Translations under genes and position numbers: made by a program
Assembly (NCBI GenBank): GCA_963693085.1
Contig: OY856409.1
Coordinates: forward strand, 663,801,591-663,865,590
Reading direction: 5' to 3'
DNA: 64,000 bases
DNA from: Alisma plantago-aquatica
Taxonomy: Eukaryota; Streptophyta; Magnoliopsida; Alismatales; Alismataceae
In this document: positions 24,827 to 35,682 of the stretch, piece by piece
How positions within the stretch are numbered: the first letter of the stretch is position 1
Layout of the letters: each line of letters starts with the position of its first letter
Notes under the pieces: model-generated
The model's database searches: none
What the model saw: only the letters and a program-made list of their open reading frames with translations
What the model was told of the DNA's origin: nothing

Positions 24827-27800
24827 CTAAGCGGTGCTATCAACACTCATTGGTTGGGCTTCCATAGGATCTAGCTTGCTCATCTTGGCGAAGATGTTGC
24901 CATAAAACTTGGCATCCTTCTTGTTGTACTCCTTCACCTTCTCCTTCAGAGTCTTGTATTCTAGTTTGACGTCCCTGGAAAGCATAAAAACAACACGTCA
25001 ATCGGCAACGCTCACCCCTAAGAAGAGATCCGGAAAACAGAAAGGCACAGCCAGAGAAACGAACCTGTTATTTGGTTCAATCTCTAACGCCTTCTTGATA
25101 TCCAACTCCGCAAGGTCGAAGTCGGTGAGCTGAATGTATGCCTGGGCCCTTCTGTAAAGAGCCTTTACGTTCCTGCTGTCCAAGTCCAAAACCTGCACAT
25201 TTTTTAGCATGGTCAGTTTCCACTTCACCTAAAGCTAAACCTATCTATAAGTTCCATTATCGTTTGCACGATTAGGGAGCCGGTTAATCGCCTTGGTGCA
25301 CAGTTTCTCAGCTTCCTTGTAATCCTTCAGCTTCAACTTGCAGGCAGCGTTGTTGAGGTTGCAGGACACCTTCAGAGTCTTGGATTGCTTCTTCTCCTCA
25401 TCACTGAATGAAGTGTCGTACTCAATGAATTTTGCAGCCTGCACAACAAACACCAGACATGACAATTCTTGCCGCGCAGAGAAAACCAATATTCCACATT
25501 ACAAACACCAAATAGGTCGTCTGAAGAAGAGTTCATCATTACCTTCTCATAGCGCTTGGAAGCTCTTACATACTTGCCAGCTTTGAACAGCACATTTCCC
25601 TCATCCTTTTTCTTTCCAGCGGCTTCAATTTTCTCTGTGGTGTTCAAATCCCAAGATTCCTTTTCCTACAGAAACCACACATCTCATTCTAGTAAGATGT
25701 AGCAAAATAAAAATATCTTGAACTACGTATGCAAAAATAGCTTGAACTGCAGCATACCCCACATAGAAATTATACTTACCTTCTCAAAGGACACCAGTTC
25801 AACCTCATAATGAACGGTTGAATTGGGAGGGACAACAGCCAATTCCTGCTTGGATTCAGAGGAACCAAAGGCATACTCCGGTGAGATGGTGATGAGAGCA
25901 CTCTCGCCCTTCTTCATCTTCATGATGGCACGATCGAGCCCATCAATTACTTGTTCTGGTTTATTGTAAATGGAAGGGGAAAAAACAGAAAGTAGAGTAT
26001 TATATACAGTTGGCCCAAATACTGGTTGCTCAAAACTCAAGAAACAAAGATTTACCTTCGTCCGTCTTGAACTCATAAAGAGGCTCCTCATCGTGACCCT
26101 TCTTCACAAAGACAGTCCCGTCTTCCAACTTCCCAACCAATTTCACTGCAAGACAACCGCAGAGTCGTTATCATTTAGGACACAATGGTCACACCTAGTG
26201 TACTGATTGTGTCAACCACCAATTACAATTCTTAGTGATTAGCTGCCTCACCTTGAACAATAGCGCCCTCATTAGGGCGATCATACCCTTCACCTTCCTT
26301 CAAGGTCTTCTTCATAACCTTCTTGTCAGTGGTCACCTCAGAGACAGTCTTCCAGGAGACCAACTGAAGCTCAATGTTCAGTGATGCATTGGGGGGCACA
26401 GCGGCCTCAGCTCCAGAAGCCGGCCTACCATCTTCTCCAAATCCATCTGCAGACCAGTATAAAATTTAAAAAGATTAAGAGGCTCAAAACGTTGCTTAAA
26501 TTCTTGTACAGGGGCAATCTAGAAGCAATACTCACACTGAGGCTTGACTGTGAGCAGCACCTTCTCTCCCTTTTTCATGGTTTTCACAGCCTTGGACAAT
26601 GCTGGGCAGAAGTAGCCTGCCAAAAGAAGCAGAAACCACGTTTTTATCATCTAAGGATAACAAGACTGGTTTTCACATTGCAGCAATCCGTGGCTTGAAA
26701 CGTACCATCTTTTACTGTGAATTCAATTCCATCCTCGGATTTTGAGACAACTGTCCCGTCCTCCAACCGTGCCTCATATTTGACTGCCAACAAGAAACAC
26801 TCATCAGCATCTTGTTGCGCATACAAGATATAAGTCATATCCTGATTCGGGTAGCAGCTTACTTACCAAACACTTCATCCGCATCTTTTGGATTCTCCCA
26901 TTTCTCACCCTCAACAAGAACTTTCTTAAAGATGCCCCCATCCTTGCAAATGTCCTTCACGCTGGCCCATGAGAGAAGCTCCACATCAAACTGCAATGTG
27001 GCGTTGGGAGGGATCGTGGGAGGGGAGCCCGAAGCACCATAAGCGAGATCAGGTGGGATGGTGAAGATAGCATTCTCTCCTTTCTTCATTGTTTTGATAC
27101 CCTGATCCCATCCCTTGATGACTTGGCCTAGACAAGTAAGACGACTGTCAGTTACTAAAGGGCGTCAATACAAATTACGGCTTCAGAGTCGAAACAAATT
27201 ACTTCATCAAACTTTAGACTGTCAACACAGGAATCAAGTCCCGTCAAAGACTTCGAATTGTAGATATACATCACATGAACTCTATAGTACGATCAAATCC
27301 AGAAAAGGCCAAAACCAGGCACTAGAAAGGGTTTATCTTATAATGGAAAAAAATATTTTACCGAACCTGACAAAACAAAGGTAAAAGCAAAACTGTGCTT
27401 CAACTGTTGCAATCAAATTGTTGGAATTTTTTTTAGGAATAGTAAATATCATACCTTGTCCCAACTTGAACTTGAATGGCGTCCCACGGTCCCTACTAGA
27501 ATCGAACTTAGTACCGTCCAGTAGCGTTCCCGTGTAATGCACTGCAAATCAAACGAGGAAAGCAACATCAGATATCGATGAAACGATTTTGCGCGGCCAA
27601 AACAACACGCCGGCATATGAAGATGCTGGATCGGCGAACTGTCAAACACTATACCTTCGACCTCATCACCGGTCTCGGGTCTCTCCCAACCCTCTCCTTC
27701 CTTGACGAGCTTCTTCTTCAACCCTTCCTTGCCGATCTCCTTCTCCTCCCCAACCTTGATGGCCAGCGGCGGGGCGCTGTCGGCGTCGTCGTCCTCCGGC

Positions 27801-27856
27801 ATGTCCATCATCTCGTCGTTCATTTCGTTGGTGGGGAGATCGAAGTCGTCCTCCAT
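24827..27856 (-). CDS. FKBP62: FKBP-type peptidyl-prolyl isomerase, three FKBP domains plus TPR (ROF1/FKBP62-like)
   Basis: Proline isomerase and Hsp90 co-chaperone of the plant ROF family. Twelve exons were read from splice sites and frame: 27856-27655, 27541-27455, 27127-26867, 26783-26706, 26616-26536, 26446-26252, 26145-26056, 25955-25780, 25665-25543, 25438-25292, 25192-25065, 24974-24827. They total 1716 nt (571 residues), near the size of Arabidopsis ROF1 and ROF2. FKBP domain 1 (about 60-152) keeps the pocket: VHYTG, KFDSS, VIKGW with Trp102, LAYG with Tyr126. Domains 2 (about 175-268) and 3 (about 293-388) have Leu at the Trp position, so probably only domain 1 is active. TPRs (about 400-516, [19 protein letters not shown]) would bind the Hsp90 C-terminus. 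A Lys-rich tail (527-545) matches the calmodulin-binding region of the family. The N-terminus is acidic and there is no signal peptide. All introns are GT-AG except intron 10, which starts GC. The start ATG is the first in the leader. ROF1 versus ROF2 identity is not settled. Confidence 0.95.
25290..25291 (-). other. Non-canonical GC 5' splice site of FKBP intron 10
   Basis: Exon 10 must end ACCAAG at 25292 to keep the family's LCTK-VLDLDS junction in frame with exon 11 at 25192. The next bases are GCGATT, not GT. Reading through meets an in-frame TAG within 17 codons. A single A-to-G change on the plus strand from a GT donor would explain it. GC-AG introns exist as a small class in plants, but their usual donor is stronger (GCAAGT). 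Confidence 0.75.
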
Positions 27857-27994
27857 CGATGACGGATCGGGTGTAAAGCACAGGTCTGAACGGGATTAGG
27901 CGTAGCCCGGTAGAGCTGACTTGCTGGTGGTGGCTGCGGCAGAATTGAAACAAACGAGCAAGACCGTCTGAGAAAGGGGGCAATACCCGGAGGT

Positions 27995-28000
27995 TTATAT
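27995..28000 (-). promoter_or_regulatory. TATA box of the FKBP gene
   Basis: The minus strand reads GATATAAACC, 139 bases before the ATG. A start of transcription about 30 bases further on would give a leader of roughly 110 bases without upstream ATGs. Confidence 0.6.
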
Positions 28001-28035
28001 CGTTGAGGGTTGATTGGGGCGAGTGTTGATAGTAC

Positions 28036-28048
28036 TTCGAGAGAGTTC
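28036..28048 (-). promoter_or_regulatory. Heat-shock element, imperfect (proximal)
   Basis: The plus strand reads TTCgaGAGagTTC, three alternating 5 bp units with one mismatch (GAG for GAA), about 36 bases upstream of the TATA box. Heat-shock factors bind nGAAnnTTCnnGAAn. Heat induction is known for ROF genes in Arabidopsis; here it is inferred. Confidence 0.55.
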
Positions 28049-28077
28049 GGATGGATATGCCGGGATTGAAGCGTCAG

Positions 28078-28090
28078 GATCTTTCCAGAA
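28078..28090 (-). promoter_or_regulatory. Heat-shock element, imperfect (distal)
   Basis: The plus strand reads GATctTTCcaGAA, with two perfect units and one off by a base, about 30 bp beyond the proximal site. Confidence 0.5.
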
Positions 28091-28125
28091 GTTGATTAAG
28101 CGCTTCCCTACGGTCGAAACATCAT

Positions 28126-28141
28126 TGGGCCGGTTTGGGCC
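28126..28141. promoter_or_regulatory. Two TGGGCC motifs (site II type)
   Basis: TGGGCC occurs at 28126-28131 and 28136-28141. Paired TGGGCY motifs are TCP-bound elements common in promoters of housekeeping and growth-related plant genes. Confidence 0.4.
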
Positions 28142-28240
28142 TCCAATTATCCCTTCGTGAACCCAAAATGTGGATAATGTGACATCACATGTTGCACCTC
28201 CTATGTGAATATCCATAATTTTCCCATACAAGCCCTCTAC

Positions 28241-28626
28241 ATTTGTAGTATATACCATAGATCAGTATGGGGACATGATAACAAGAAATGTCACTAATAT
28301 CATAGATGTATATAGCTCTAGGTTCCATCAACCTTGGAGCCATAAACATAATGATAGCTCATAAGCAATGTAAAGCATTTGTAGATCAAGGGAAATAAGA
28401 CGACAACTATTAGAAAAGTTAACTAGTCAGAAAAATTTGTAGTATACCATAGACCAGTATGGGGACATGATAACAAAAAATGTCACTAATATCATAGATG
28501 TATATAGCTTTAGGTTCCATCAACCTTAAAGACATAAACATAATGATAGCTCATAAGCAATGTAAAACATTTGTGGATCAAGGGAAATAAGACGGCGACT
28601 ATTAGAAAAGTTAACTAATCAGAAAT
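28241..28626. repeat. Tandem duplication of about 193 bp upstream of the FKBP gene
   Basis: Copy 1 at 28241-28434 and copy 2 at 28435-28626 both run from atttgtagta through cagtatggggacatgataac to agaaaagttaacta.tcagaa. They differ at only about a dozen positions, so the duplication is fairly recent. No gene lies inside. Confidence 0.92.
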
Positions 28627-29589
28627 ATGGGCATGCCCCTTTGGTAGAAACCCAACAAGCATGACATAAACTTCTTTTAAAAAGCCATGTCCAGAAAAAA
28701 GCAACATGTAAGAAAGTAAACATGGTACCATAAAAGTCCTTTCTTGAGACTATTGAATCCAAAGTGAAATTAAGCGACAAGCCAACAAGAATATGTGGAG
28801 TGTTGCAACCTAGATGTAGCTTAAAAAGTAATCTTAGGATACATAAACCTTGATCCCATTTACATTATTTTTGGTGTTTTTATGATTTCTACTTAGTTTA
28901 TGATCGATAGGATGAATGTATATTTCCTTATGAGTAAAATAAGATTTCAAACTTTGGATGTTTAATCCAATCCTTACATGATAGTAGAATGGATTTGATA
29001 CCACATTAGGGTTTTGAGAGAAGAGGGAACAGTTCAAATACAAAATTTCTCAACAAAACTTTTAGCCAATGGATATGTGGTAGCTATAAATAGTTGTATA
29101 TTAAAGATATAAAAGGGAAATCAAATGTACCTTGGTGCACACAACTTGTCCAACAACTAGACATGTCTTATGTCCATGTTGAACTTGATTTTCTAGAACT
29201 CAATCTGGAGTAGTCGTTGGTGTTGTTGTCGCCTCATCCTTGCAACAACACATTGTCTTCTCATCAGAGAAGTTATTCGTCCACAAGCCTTTACACAAGG
29301 GCCTCGAGCTCTATGTCATCTACACATATGTGGGAGCACTTGGTGCGCCACATTAGTCACCAAGATGAAGTAAAACTCAGGTTCATTTATGTGTTAGCAT
29401 CAGTCACCCTCAGACTCCTCTTATTATGGGTTGTCACCCTTGGGATGAGTTTTTCTCTCTCCAATTTGTCTCTTGATGTGTGTGTCTCATTTGACGTCAA
29501 TTCCTTTATACATGAGAGTCATGTGCTTGGATTTTTCAAATCCAATCCCCCATTCATAATCACAACTCAATATAGAATCAAACTATGAA
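28627..29589. other. Unassigned intergenic sequence
   Basis: No gene or RNA gene was recognised. The 123-codon open frame at 29217-29588 has no recognisable domain and I do not call it. Confidence 0.5.
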
Positions 29590-30585
29590 TGCGGTAGCTC
29601 TCCTGCCTGATATCGGTTAGAGGCCTAGCCTGATATAGAGGTGTCGGGCGGCACACCCTCTCGGGCGGCACGCACCGGCTGTCGACCGTATCGTTCAAGG
29701 ACCCTACCGATACGCTCATGTCGGACGGCACACCCTCTCGGGCGGCACGCTCGACAAGCTAAGCGTATCGGGTTGATATCGTATCGGGCTAAGAGCTACG
29801 CATTGTTGTTGTCGGGCACTTGCGTCGCTCATCTACGTCGGCCGATATCGGCCCGCAGTGTTGCCCGGGACGGTCCTAAGTGAACTGTCCCCTCCCTCTC
29901 GGGATGAGGAGAAGCTCACCTAGTGTCGCCCGAGACAAGCACTAGGGCACGACACGTATGCTCTCGCAGTCTCCTCAGAAGATGGCTCAACTCCCAACTA
30001 TCTGAATTCTAGAACTCTGAATTCTGAACTGTGGACTGTCTTTTCGGCTCCCTGTAGCTGCTATTTATAATCAGCTGGTTGGGGAGAAGACATGGTGCTC
30101 GAAGCGCCACGTGGCTCCCTTATGCTCCAGTCGTTGGACGGACCGATACAGAGGTGTCGATCGACGTAAATGGTGTTGGCTATCGGTCGTGACGGGCGGC
30201 ACGCCTGCTGGTGGGTGGTTGTGTCGCCCGACAAGCTGGGTTGTCGGGGCGAGCCGGGTTCCCTGTCGGGTAGAAGGTGTGTCGTCCGTCAGCTTCTTCT
30301 CGCGCGGCCCCTCTTTTTGTCGAGCGCCTTTGTGTCGCCCAGCCCTGTCGGGCAGGGGTTGTATCGGTCGTCAGGGAGGCCGAGACAGACTTGGACTTAT
30401 TCATGGGCCGGAGCGGCCTTATTGCCCAAAAATGAGGAAAACTCTGTAAACAATAGGAAAATTGGATTAAGAGCATTGCTTGGCCAATTATTGCGAAAGT
30501 GCACATAAAAGAGAGGAAAATAGCAGAAAAGGGCAGTTTTGATAATAGAAAAACAGTCTAAATATCACAAAATTTGGTGTTATCA
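29590..30585 (-). mobile_element. 3' LTR of non-autonomous element C (about 996 bp)
   Basis: The minus strand reads AAGTTTGGGGGAGT (polypurine tract) and then TGATAACACC, the classic junction of an Athila/Tat-type LTR. The LTR is noticeably richer in G and C than its surroundings and contains repeated gtcgggcggcac motifs (pairs near 29642 and 29720). The lower end is placed at the CA before TTCAT at 29590, but with no second LTR or TSD that edge is approximate. Confidence 0.7.
30062..30069 (-). promoter_or_regulatory. TATA box of element C LTR
   Basis: The minus strand reads TATAAATA, 516 bases into the LTR, a normal place for the U3 promoter. Confidence 0.6.
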
Positions 30586-30600
30586 ACTCCCCCAAACTTA
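30586..30600 (-). other. Polypurine tract of element C
   Basis: The minus strand reads AAGTTTGGGGGAGT immediately before the LTR start. It would prime plus-strand DNA synthesis. Confidence 0.75.
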
Positions 30601-31552
30601 GCGTTTTGATTGTCCTCAATCAATATTAAACTATATTTTTCTGATGCTTCTTCTTGCTTGGTATAACTTCTTGTTCAAAAAGTGAAACAAAGATCGCAAT
30701 GCCTTAAAGATAATGTTGTCTCAATACGAACAAAAGACTTAGTTTTCCCTACCTTATTGTTAAGTAAGATTTTTCTCTACAGCTTCGACGAGACTTAGTT
30801 GTATGATTCCGAAGTTAGCTTACACACCAAACAGCTTTATTTTTGGGGCAGAAAGTTGTGTATAGGGTACGCTAAGGCTTTTTGGGTTTTTCATTCTTGT
30901 CTCCCATCAGTCCATCCAGGTAAGGGTCCATTAATGGGAAAGTGGTCCCTACAGTCCAAGCCAGTTGGCTTTAGAGCAGTGATTTCACATCCTACGTACC
31001 ACTGCCCTGGATCTACCATGCCTAAAGATGGGTACTTTTAGAAAAACAAGTGGTGTATATATATTTTTTTCTTTTTCTTTTATTAGGCACAACTCTCATG
31101 CTTTTATTCACGCTCATAAGGCTTTTCTCTCTTTTTGGGATTTTTGTTGGGTAAGGGGGAACAAAGAGATTCGTGCTGTTTGGGCAGTTTTTTCCTTCTC
31201 CATACTTGTCTCTTAGCTGTTTGTGAGATTATTATATTTTTTTGAAAATTTTTGACATGGCAAAACATATTCTTTTGTTCGTTTGAAGCAGCATTATCAA
31301 AAAGATATAACAGGACTTGTTTCACATTCAGACAAAGAAAATAAACTTGGCAAGCAGTTGCATCAAGTTTTTACTAATATAGCGACTTTGTACATATGAA
31401 TGGGAACAAAATAAGCAAAAAAAAAATTTTGGTATAAACATATATATGTACACATGATATAGGAAAGAACAGAAGGATAGAGAACAAAAGAATAAGGATT
31501 TTAAGTCAGAGAGGTCAGAAGATTTTTGTACCTCCCTCACTGGTACATGGTA
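30601..31552 (-). mobile_element. 3' non-coding part of element C
   Basis: This lies between the end of the long frame (31616) and the LTR. It holds the phrase TTGAGGACAATCAAAACG just before the polypurine tract, a composition usual for Athila/Tat 3' regions. I see no coding domain in it. Confidence 0.6.
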
Positions 31553-31566
31553 CCCCCCCAAACTTA
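31553..31566 (-). other. Second polypurine-like tract in element C
   Basis: The minus strand reads AAGTTTGGGGGGGTA, about 50 bases after the long frame ends and about 970 bases before the terminal polypurine tract. It could be an internal tract or a relic of an older LTR junction. Confidence 0.5.
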
Positions 31567-31615
31567 CTCCACACTCTGTCCCCAGAGTTGTGAAGTAAAT
31601 CAGGTGAGGTAATGT

Positions 31616-34600
31616 TTAATCCAGTGAGGTTGCGCCTGCATTAGATAGGAGTTCCCACACGTATTCTCCTCGTTTGCTGTGATATCCTGTGTGGTGGAGT
31701 TGGTCAGGCGTTGCTTCACTTGCCATCCATTCCAGGATGAAGATGCTGCAGTCGTTGGATAAAGGAATTTGCTACGAACTGCGGTGGCAGAACTGGAGGT
31801 CGTGCCATTTGCCTCCATGTATATACAGGAACGGTTCAATCATCTTTGACACTTCGTCGTAATATTTTCGAACTAAGCGTTCGACGGGTGTCAAAGGTTC
31901 TGATATACACGGCACGGGATGGTTCTTGTTGCTGTCCGAGCTGTTGTAGAAAATGCCTGCTCGTTGCCGAGTATACATCGCTAGGAGCGTCCAATGATTG
32001 TAATGCACAATAGGCAGGAAGATAGTTCTTGCGACACCGCCCTTCAATTCTTGCAGGAACATCTTCTTCGCTCCTGTTTCGTCGGCGAGGCAGATATCGT
32101 TGAAAAGCAAAGGATGGGCTATATATGCATGTTCTAGCTTTGGCTGTATAAATTGGATGTAAGCGGCTGCAACTGTTACAGTCAAGCACCCTCCTTCCTT
32201 CGCCATGTCCCTTAGCTCATCTGCCAAGATTATGATATCTCCTGTCTAAAAAGCAACATCTGATGGGGTTGAGTCGGCAAGCTTCTTCTGGATGATGTTG
32301 ACCTGCTCCTGTGTGAGAGTTGAACATGAAAAGCGGTCAAAAATTTTGATCTGCCCTTCAGAAGCTTCGGGAAAAGCAGTGTCTTCCTCCCCATGCACTT
32401 TCTTCAGAATTGCTAGTTGCTTGCCCTCCCCATGAATTTCAGTTGCTATCTCTTCTTCTTTTTCTTCTGGGCTACTGGATCGAGAAGAATCTTCCTCTAT
32501 ATCACTGTCCAGAAGCTGCTCCGGCACACCTGTGTCCCGGAAATAGCGCTTGTCCTTGATTAGGAGCATGGCGTAGATGCCCCTGCGCTGATAAAAGGAC
32601 ATGCCTCTGAGGAATCCTAAGTTTCCGATTGAATTGAGCGCTTCAATGGCACCCAACACAGCGATAGCGCTGTTTCCGCTCCCCTCTTCTTCTTGTTCGG
32701 GGAGGTCTTTGATAGAGAAGAAGTTCCAAGGTCCTTGAAGACGTTGGATTCCTTGCTTTAAAACTCGAAGCAGGTGTATTGGCAGGCGTTTCAACTGTCC
32801 GCCCTCCGGGCAGCAGAAAATACCCCCGGAACTTGGTACTTCATCCCTGCTGCAACACAATAGTTGGACGTCGCGGTTTCTGATGTCCGCCACACAGAGA
32901 AACCACACGTTGCGATGCTTGTACGGGGCCAACACCAGATTTGGTCTATGCTCTTCAACGTATTGCAGCATGTCGACCACCGCACGAGAGTTTAGATCTC
33001 CCTTCATCAGCCTTCTTGCCAAGGTCGGGGTGGCTGTGTATATTTGTCTCTGACCTGTCTTGCTGTCGATCTTCTCTATTATAGCGTTCTCCAGGACCCT
33101 GAACACTCGTTTGCCAACAACAGCCGGCATGCGGAACATCTTTCGAAGATCTCCCCGTCGTAGGGAGAGGTAGCAGTCTCTCCAGACGACGTCTTCTTCA
33201 TTGGCCTGCGACCTCAAGACCTTATTCAGCAGCTTCTGATCTCTGATCGTCTGGTTCCCGACAGCTCTTCTATCGAAGTCGGCCATCTCGAAGGAGGGTA
33301 TCTCGGACGGCTCGCGGAATTTGTCTGCAAACGAGCGCTTTCCTCAGGGTGGATGTCTGATATTTACTGTGTAGACATCCCCCAGCTCTCCATCGGACTC
33401 ATCAGACGAGTCTTCCCCGATGCTGATGTCTGCGTCATCTTCTTCCACTTCATCCAGGGGGATGGAGATGTTAGTGTTTCCCAAGCCCAAAGAGCTCTCC
33501 TGTCTGCTGGGAGACCCTTCGGCAGATCCTTGTTGTGTCCCGTCCTCGGGAGTTGATGATCGCCCGCTAGAGGAGAAGGATGGGGACGCCGTTCCTGAGG
33601 GGGAGCCTGAAGAAGAGGGACTAGGGCTCTGGCTGGGAGGTGACGGCGACCGTCTCGACTGCCTTCGGCGCGGATGGTCATCACTTTTGTCCATCCTCTC
33701 CTCGAGCCTGTCAAGCCATTGGAGAACTTACTGCATTGTTGCATTTAAGGCCTCTAGTCCGCCGGGTATGCTTGCTAGAGCCAGCAGCTTGCTCTCTTGG
33801 CTGTTCAGCCTGACTTCGTGGTTGTCCTGCTTGTCTTAAAAAGATGCAAGTTTGCGGGTCAGGGAAGTACAAGTAGAAGAGTTGATGGTTGTTACCTCCC
33901 GCAGATCGTCGAGTTCGTTTCCGAGCATCTTTCCGAGTGACGGAGGGGGTCCAGTGGATCTCCCTTCCGTCCTCACGACATCTAGCCCACGTGAAGGTCC
34001 ACCCAGAGAGGTAGAATCTATGAAAATCGTTCGCGAACCAGATGTCTCCAGGCGGGGAGTCGACGCTTTTTCAGGTGCTGCCGCCTTGCCTTCTCTTCTG
34101 ATTGGGGATGGCCGCGGTGAGGGCGGACTTTGCCCCACCTCTGCACTGTCGGTGATCTCCTCGACTGCTTCAGGCGGGGACTTTGGCGGCATGGATGGTG
34201 TTCTTTCGAGTTCCCTCATGATCTCATCGAACATCACATGGTCGTTGCCCCGATGAAGCTCTTCTCCCGCCTCTGCAGTTTTAGAAACACTGATGGGAAC
34301 TGTGACCGTCTCTTCCGCGGCAGATCCCGAAGTTTCTGTCCTGGTGACCTCAACAATCACCAGCTCTTTCTCAGCCACCACTGTCATTGTTGGTGCGGTG
34401 GCTGGTATGGTCGGAGCGACGACAGCTTGATCAGCAGTTGTCGCCGGAAGTTCTGGGGCTGGCCTCTCTATGGCCCTGATTGTGGTGGCGGTAGTCGTAT
34501 TATTAGCTATAGCTTCGATCTCGGCGGTGGTGAAGACCAACCTCTCCTTGTCGTAGTTGGAGCAGCAAGGAAGGGGAAGGAGTATGTCCGTCCTTGAAAA

Positions 34601-35235
34601 CTTGTAGAAGAAACTTCCCTTCTCCTTCCTGATGATGTTGGTCCTCATCAGATATTTGGTGTCAAACACCTCATCGCCTTGCGTTCTAGTATGGCTGCGC
34701 GGCTCGAACGGGTACCCGAGTCCTGCTGCGATGAGGTTGATAATGTTGCCCATGCAGTACTCCTTAGTGGCCTCCTTCATTGGATGCAACATGTTCAGCA
34801 AGAACCGACCGAGGTTGATCACTCGGCCTTCCATAATATGCCACATGACGTGGAGATCCTCCGTGTAGATGCTGCTGGATTTGTTCTTGCTGAATAGCAA
34901 GCATGCCACCAGCTTGTGCACGATCCTCCAGAAGCAGGAGTGCACTGCCACGACCTTTGCTCCCGGCTTAAACGAAGATTCGCCGGTAAGCCTGCCCCAA
35001 AACTCCACGGGATTGAACCCGTCTTCCTTGGTGATCCTTTCACTATTGTCCATCCGATTCTTCTCTTCCTCGCTGGAGGAGAAGATCTCATTTAAGAGCT
35101 TTTCGGAGATGGCGTGCTCCGAATTGTATAGTCGGGCCTGTAGTCAGTCTGGCCCGCCGAATTTTTCTTTCTCTGCTGCCGAATTCCTCACCCGGCGGAG
35201 AGAGGACATGAACTCCATGGTCAGCTTGGTGTACG
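31616..35235 (-). pseudogene. Element C long frame: gag-like region joined to two Ulp1/C48-like protease modules
   Basis: One reading frame runs about 1200 codons from the cut edge near 35235 to TAA at 31616. It is broken by in-frame stops at 35146, 33838, 33732, 33346, 32248 and 31774. The first part (about 35053-34600) resembles the plant retrotransposon ORF1/gag-like family: FWRIVHKLVACLLF, then EDLHVMWHIMEGRVINLG. A Pro/Ser/Thr/Glu-rich middle follows. Module 1 (about 33000-32620) has the C48 fold pattern (APYKHRNVWFLCVADI, later GSGNSAIAVLGAIEAL) but Asn-Val replaces the catalytic His and Ser the Cys. Module 2 (about 32110-31690) keeps VHYNHWTLLAM, Gln in QIPLSNDCSIFILEW and its Cys, with a TAG just before the Gln. 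Ulp1/C48 enzymes cut SUMO-like conjugates; the role here is unknown. No protease, RT or integrase of the usual pol is present, so the element would be non-autonomous. The two-module reading is my inference. Confidence 0.65.
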
Positions 35236-35236
35236 A

Positions 35237-35682
35237 GTCAAAATCAGTTTTAATTAGTTAATCGATCAGTCGAGTTCTGTGAGTGTGCAACTCGACCAAT
35301 TGGTCATTTCAGAAAATCCATCACTGGATCGCTCGAGTTTCCAACTCGACTGATAAACAGCCTGTGACAAATTTTCTAATTTGACTTTTGAGTGAGCAAA
35401 CATTGGAATTAAGTGTCCCTGATTTTTTCTCATCTTAGTTACAAGTCATATCATCAATACAAGTTATTACAAAATTAATCTAAGGTCATTTATAGTGATT
35501 TCCCAAAATGTGCACTTACATTTCTTTTGACTTGAACTTGGACAAGCTAGGGCTTGTATAATTTGATCCTTTTTATGTACCTAAAGCCTGAAATCAATCT
35601 TGAACAAACATATTAGATACATAGGAATGAAATGGTTAAGTCAATATCAAAATATGGACAATGTATAACTATCAAGTCAAAA
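35237..35682 (-). mobile_element. 3' LTR fragment of the copia element
   Basis: Read on the minus strand from 35682 it follows the copia LTR (compare 1768-2210) for about 445 bases, including GGATATGACTTGTAACTA-like sequence shared with 1998-2020. It stops where element C begins. The LTR start is TTTTGACT instead of TGTTGACC. Confidence 0.78.

Noticed and set aside
30111..30508. Two overlapping 112-codon frames and a 108-codon antisense frame
   Set aside because: They lie wholly in the GC-rich LTR of element C and have no domain.
33420..34597. Plus-strand frames of 130-155 codons
   Set aside because: They are antisense shadows of the element C long frame.
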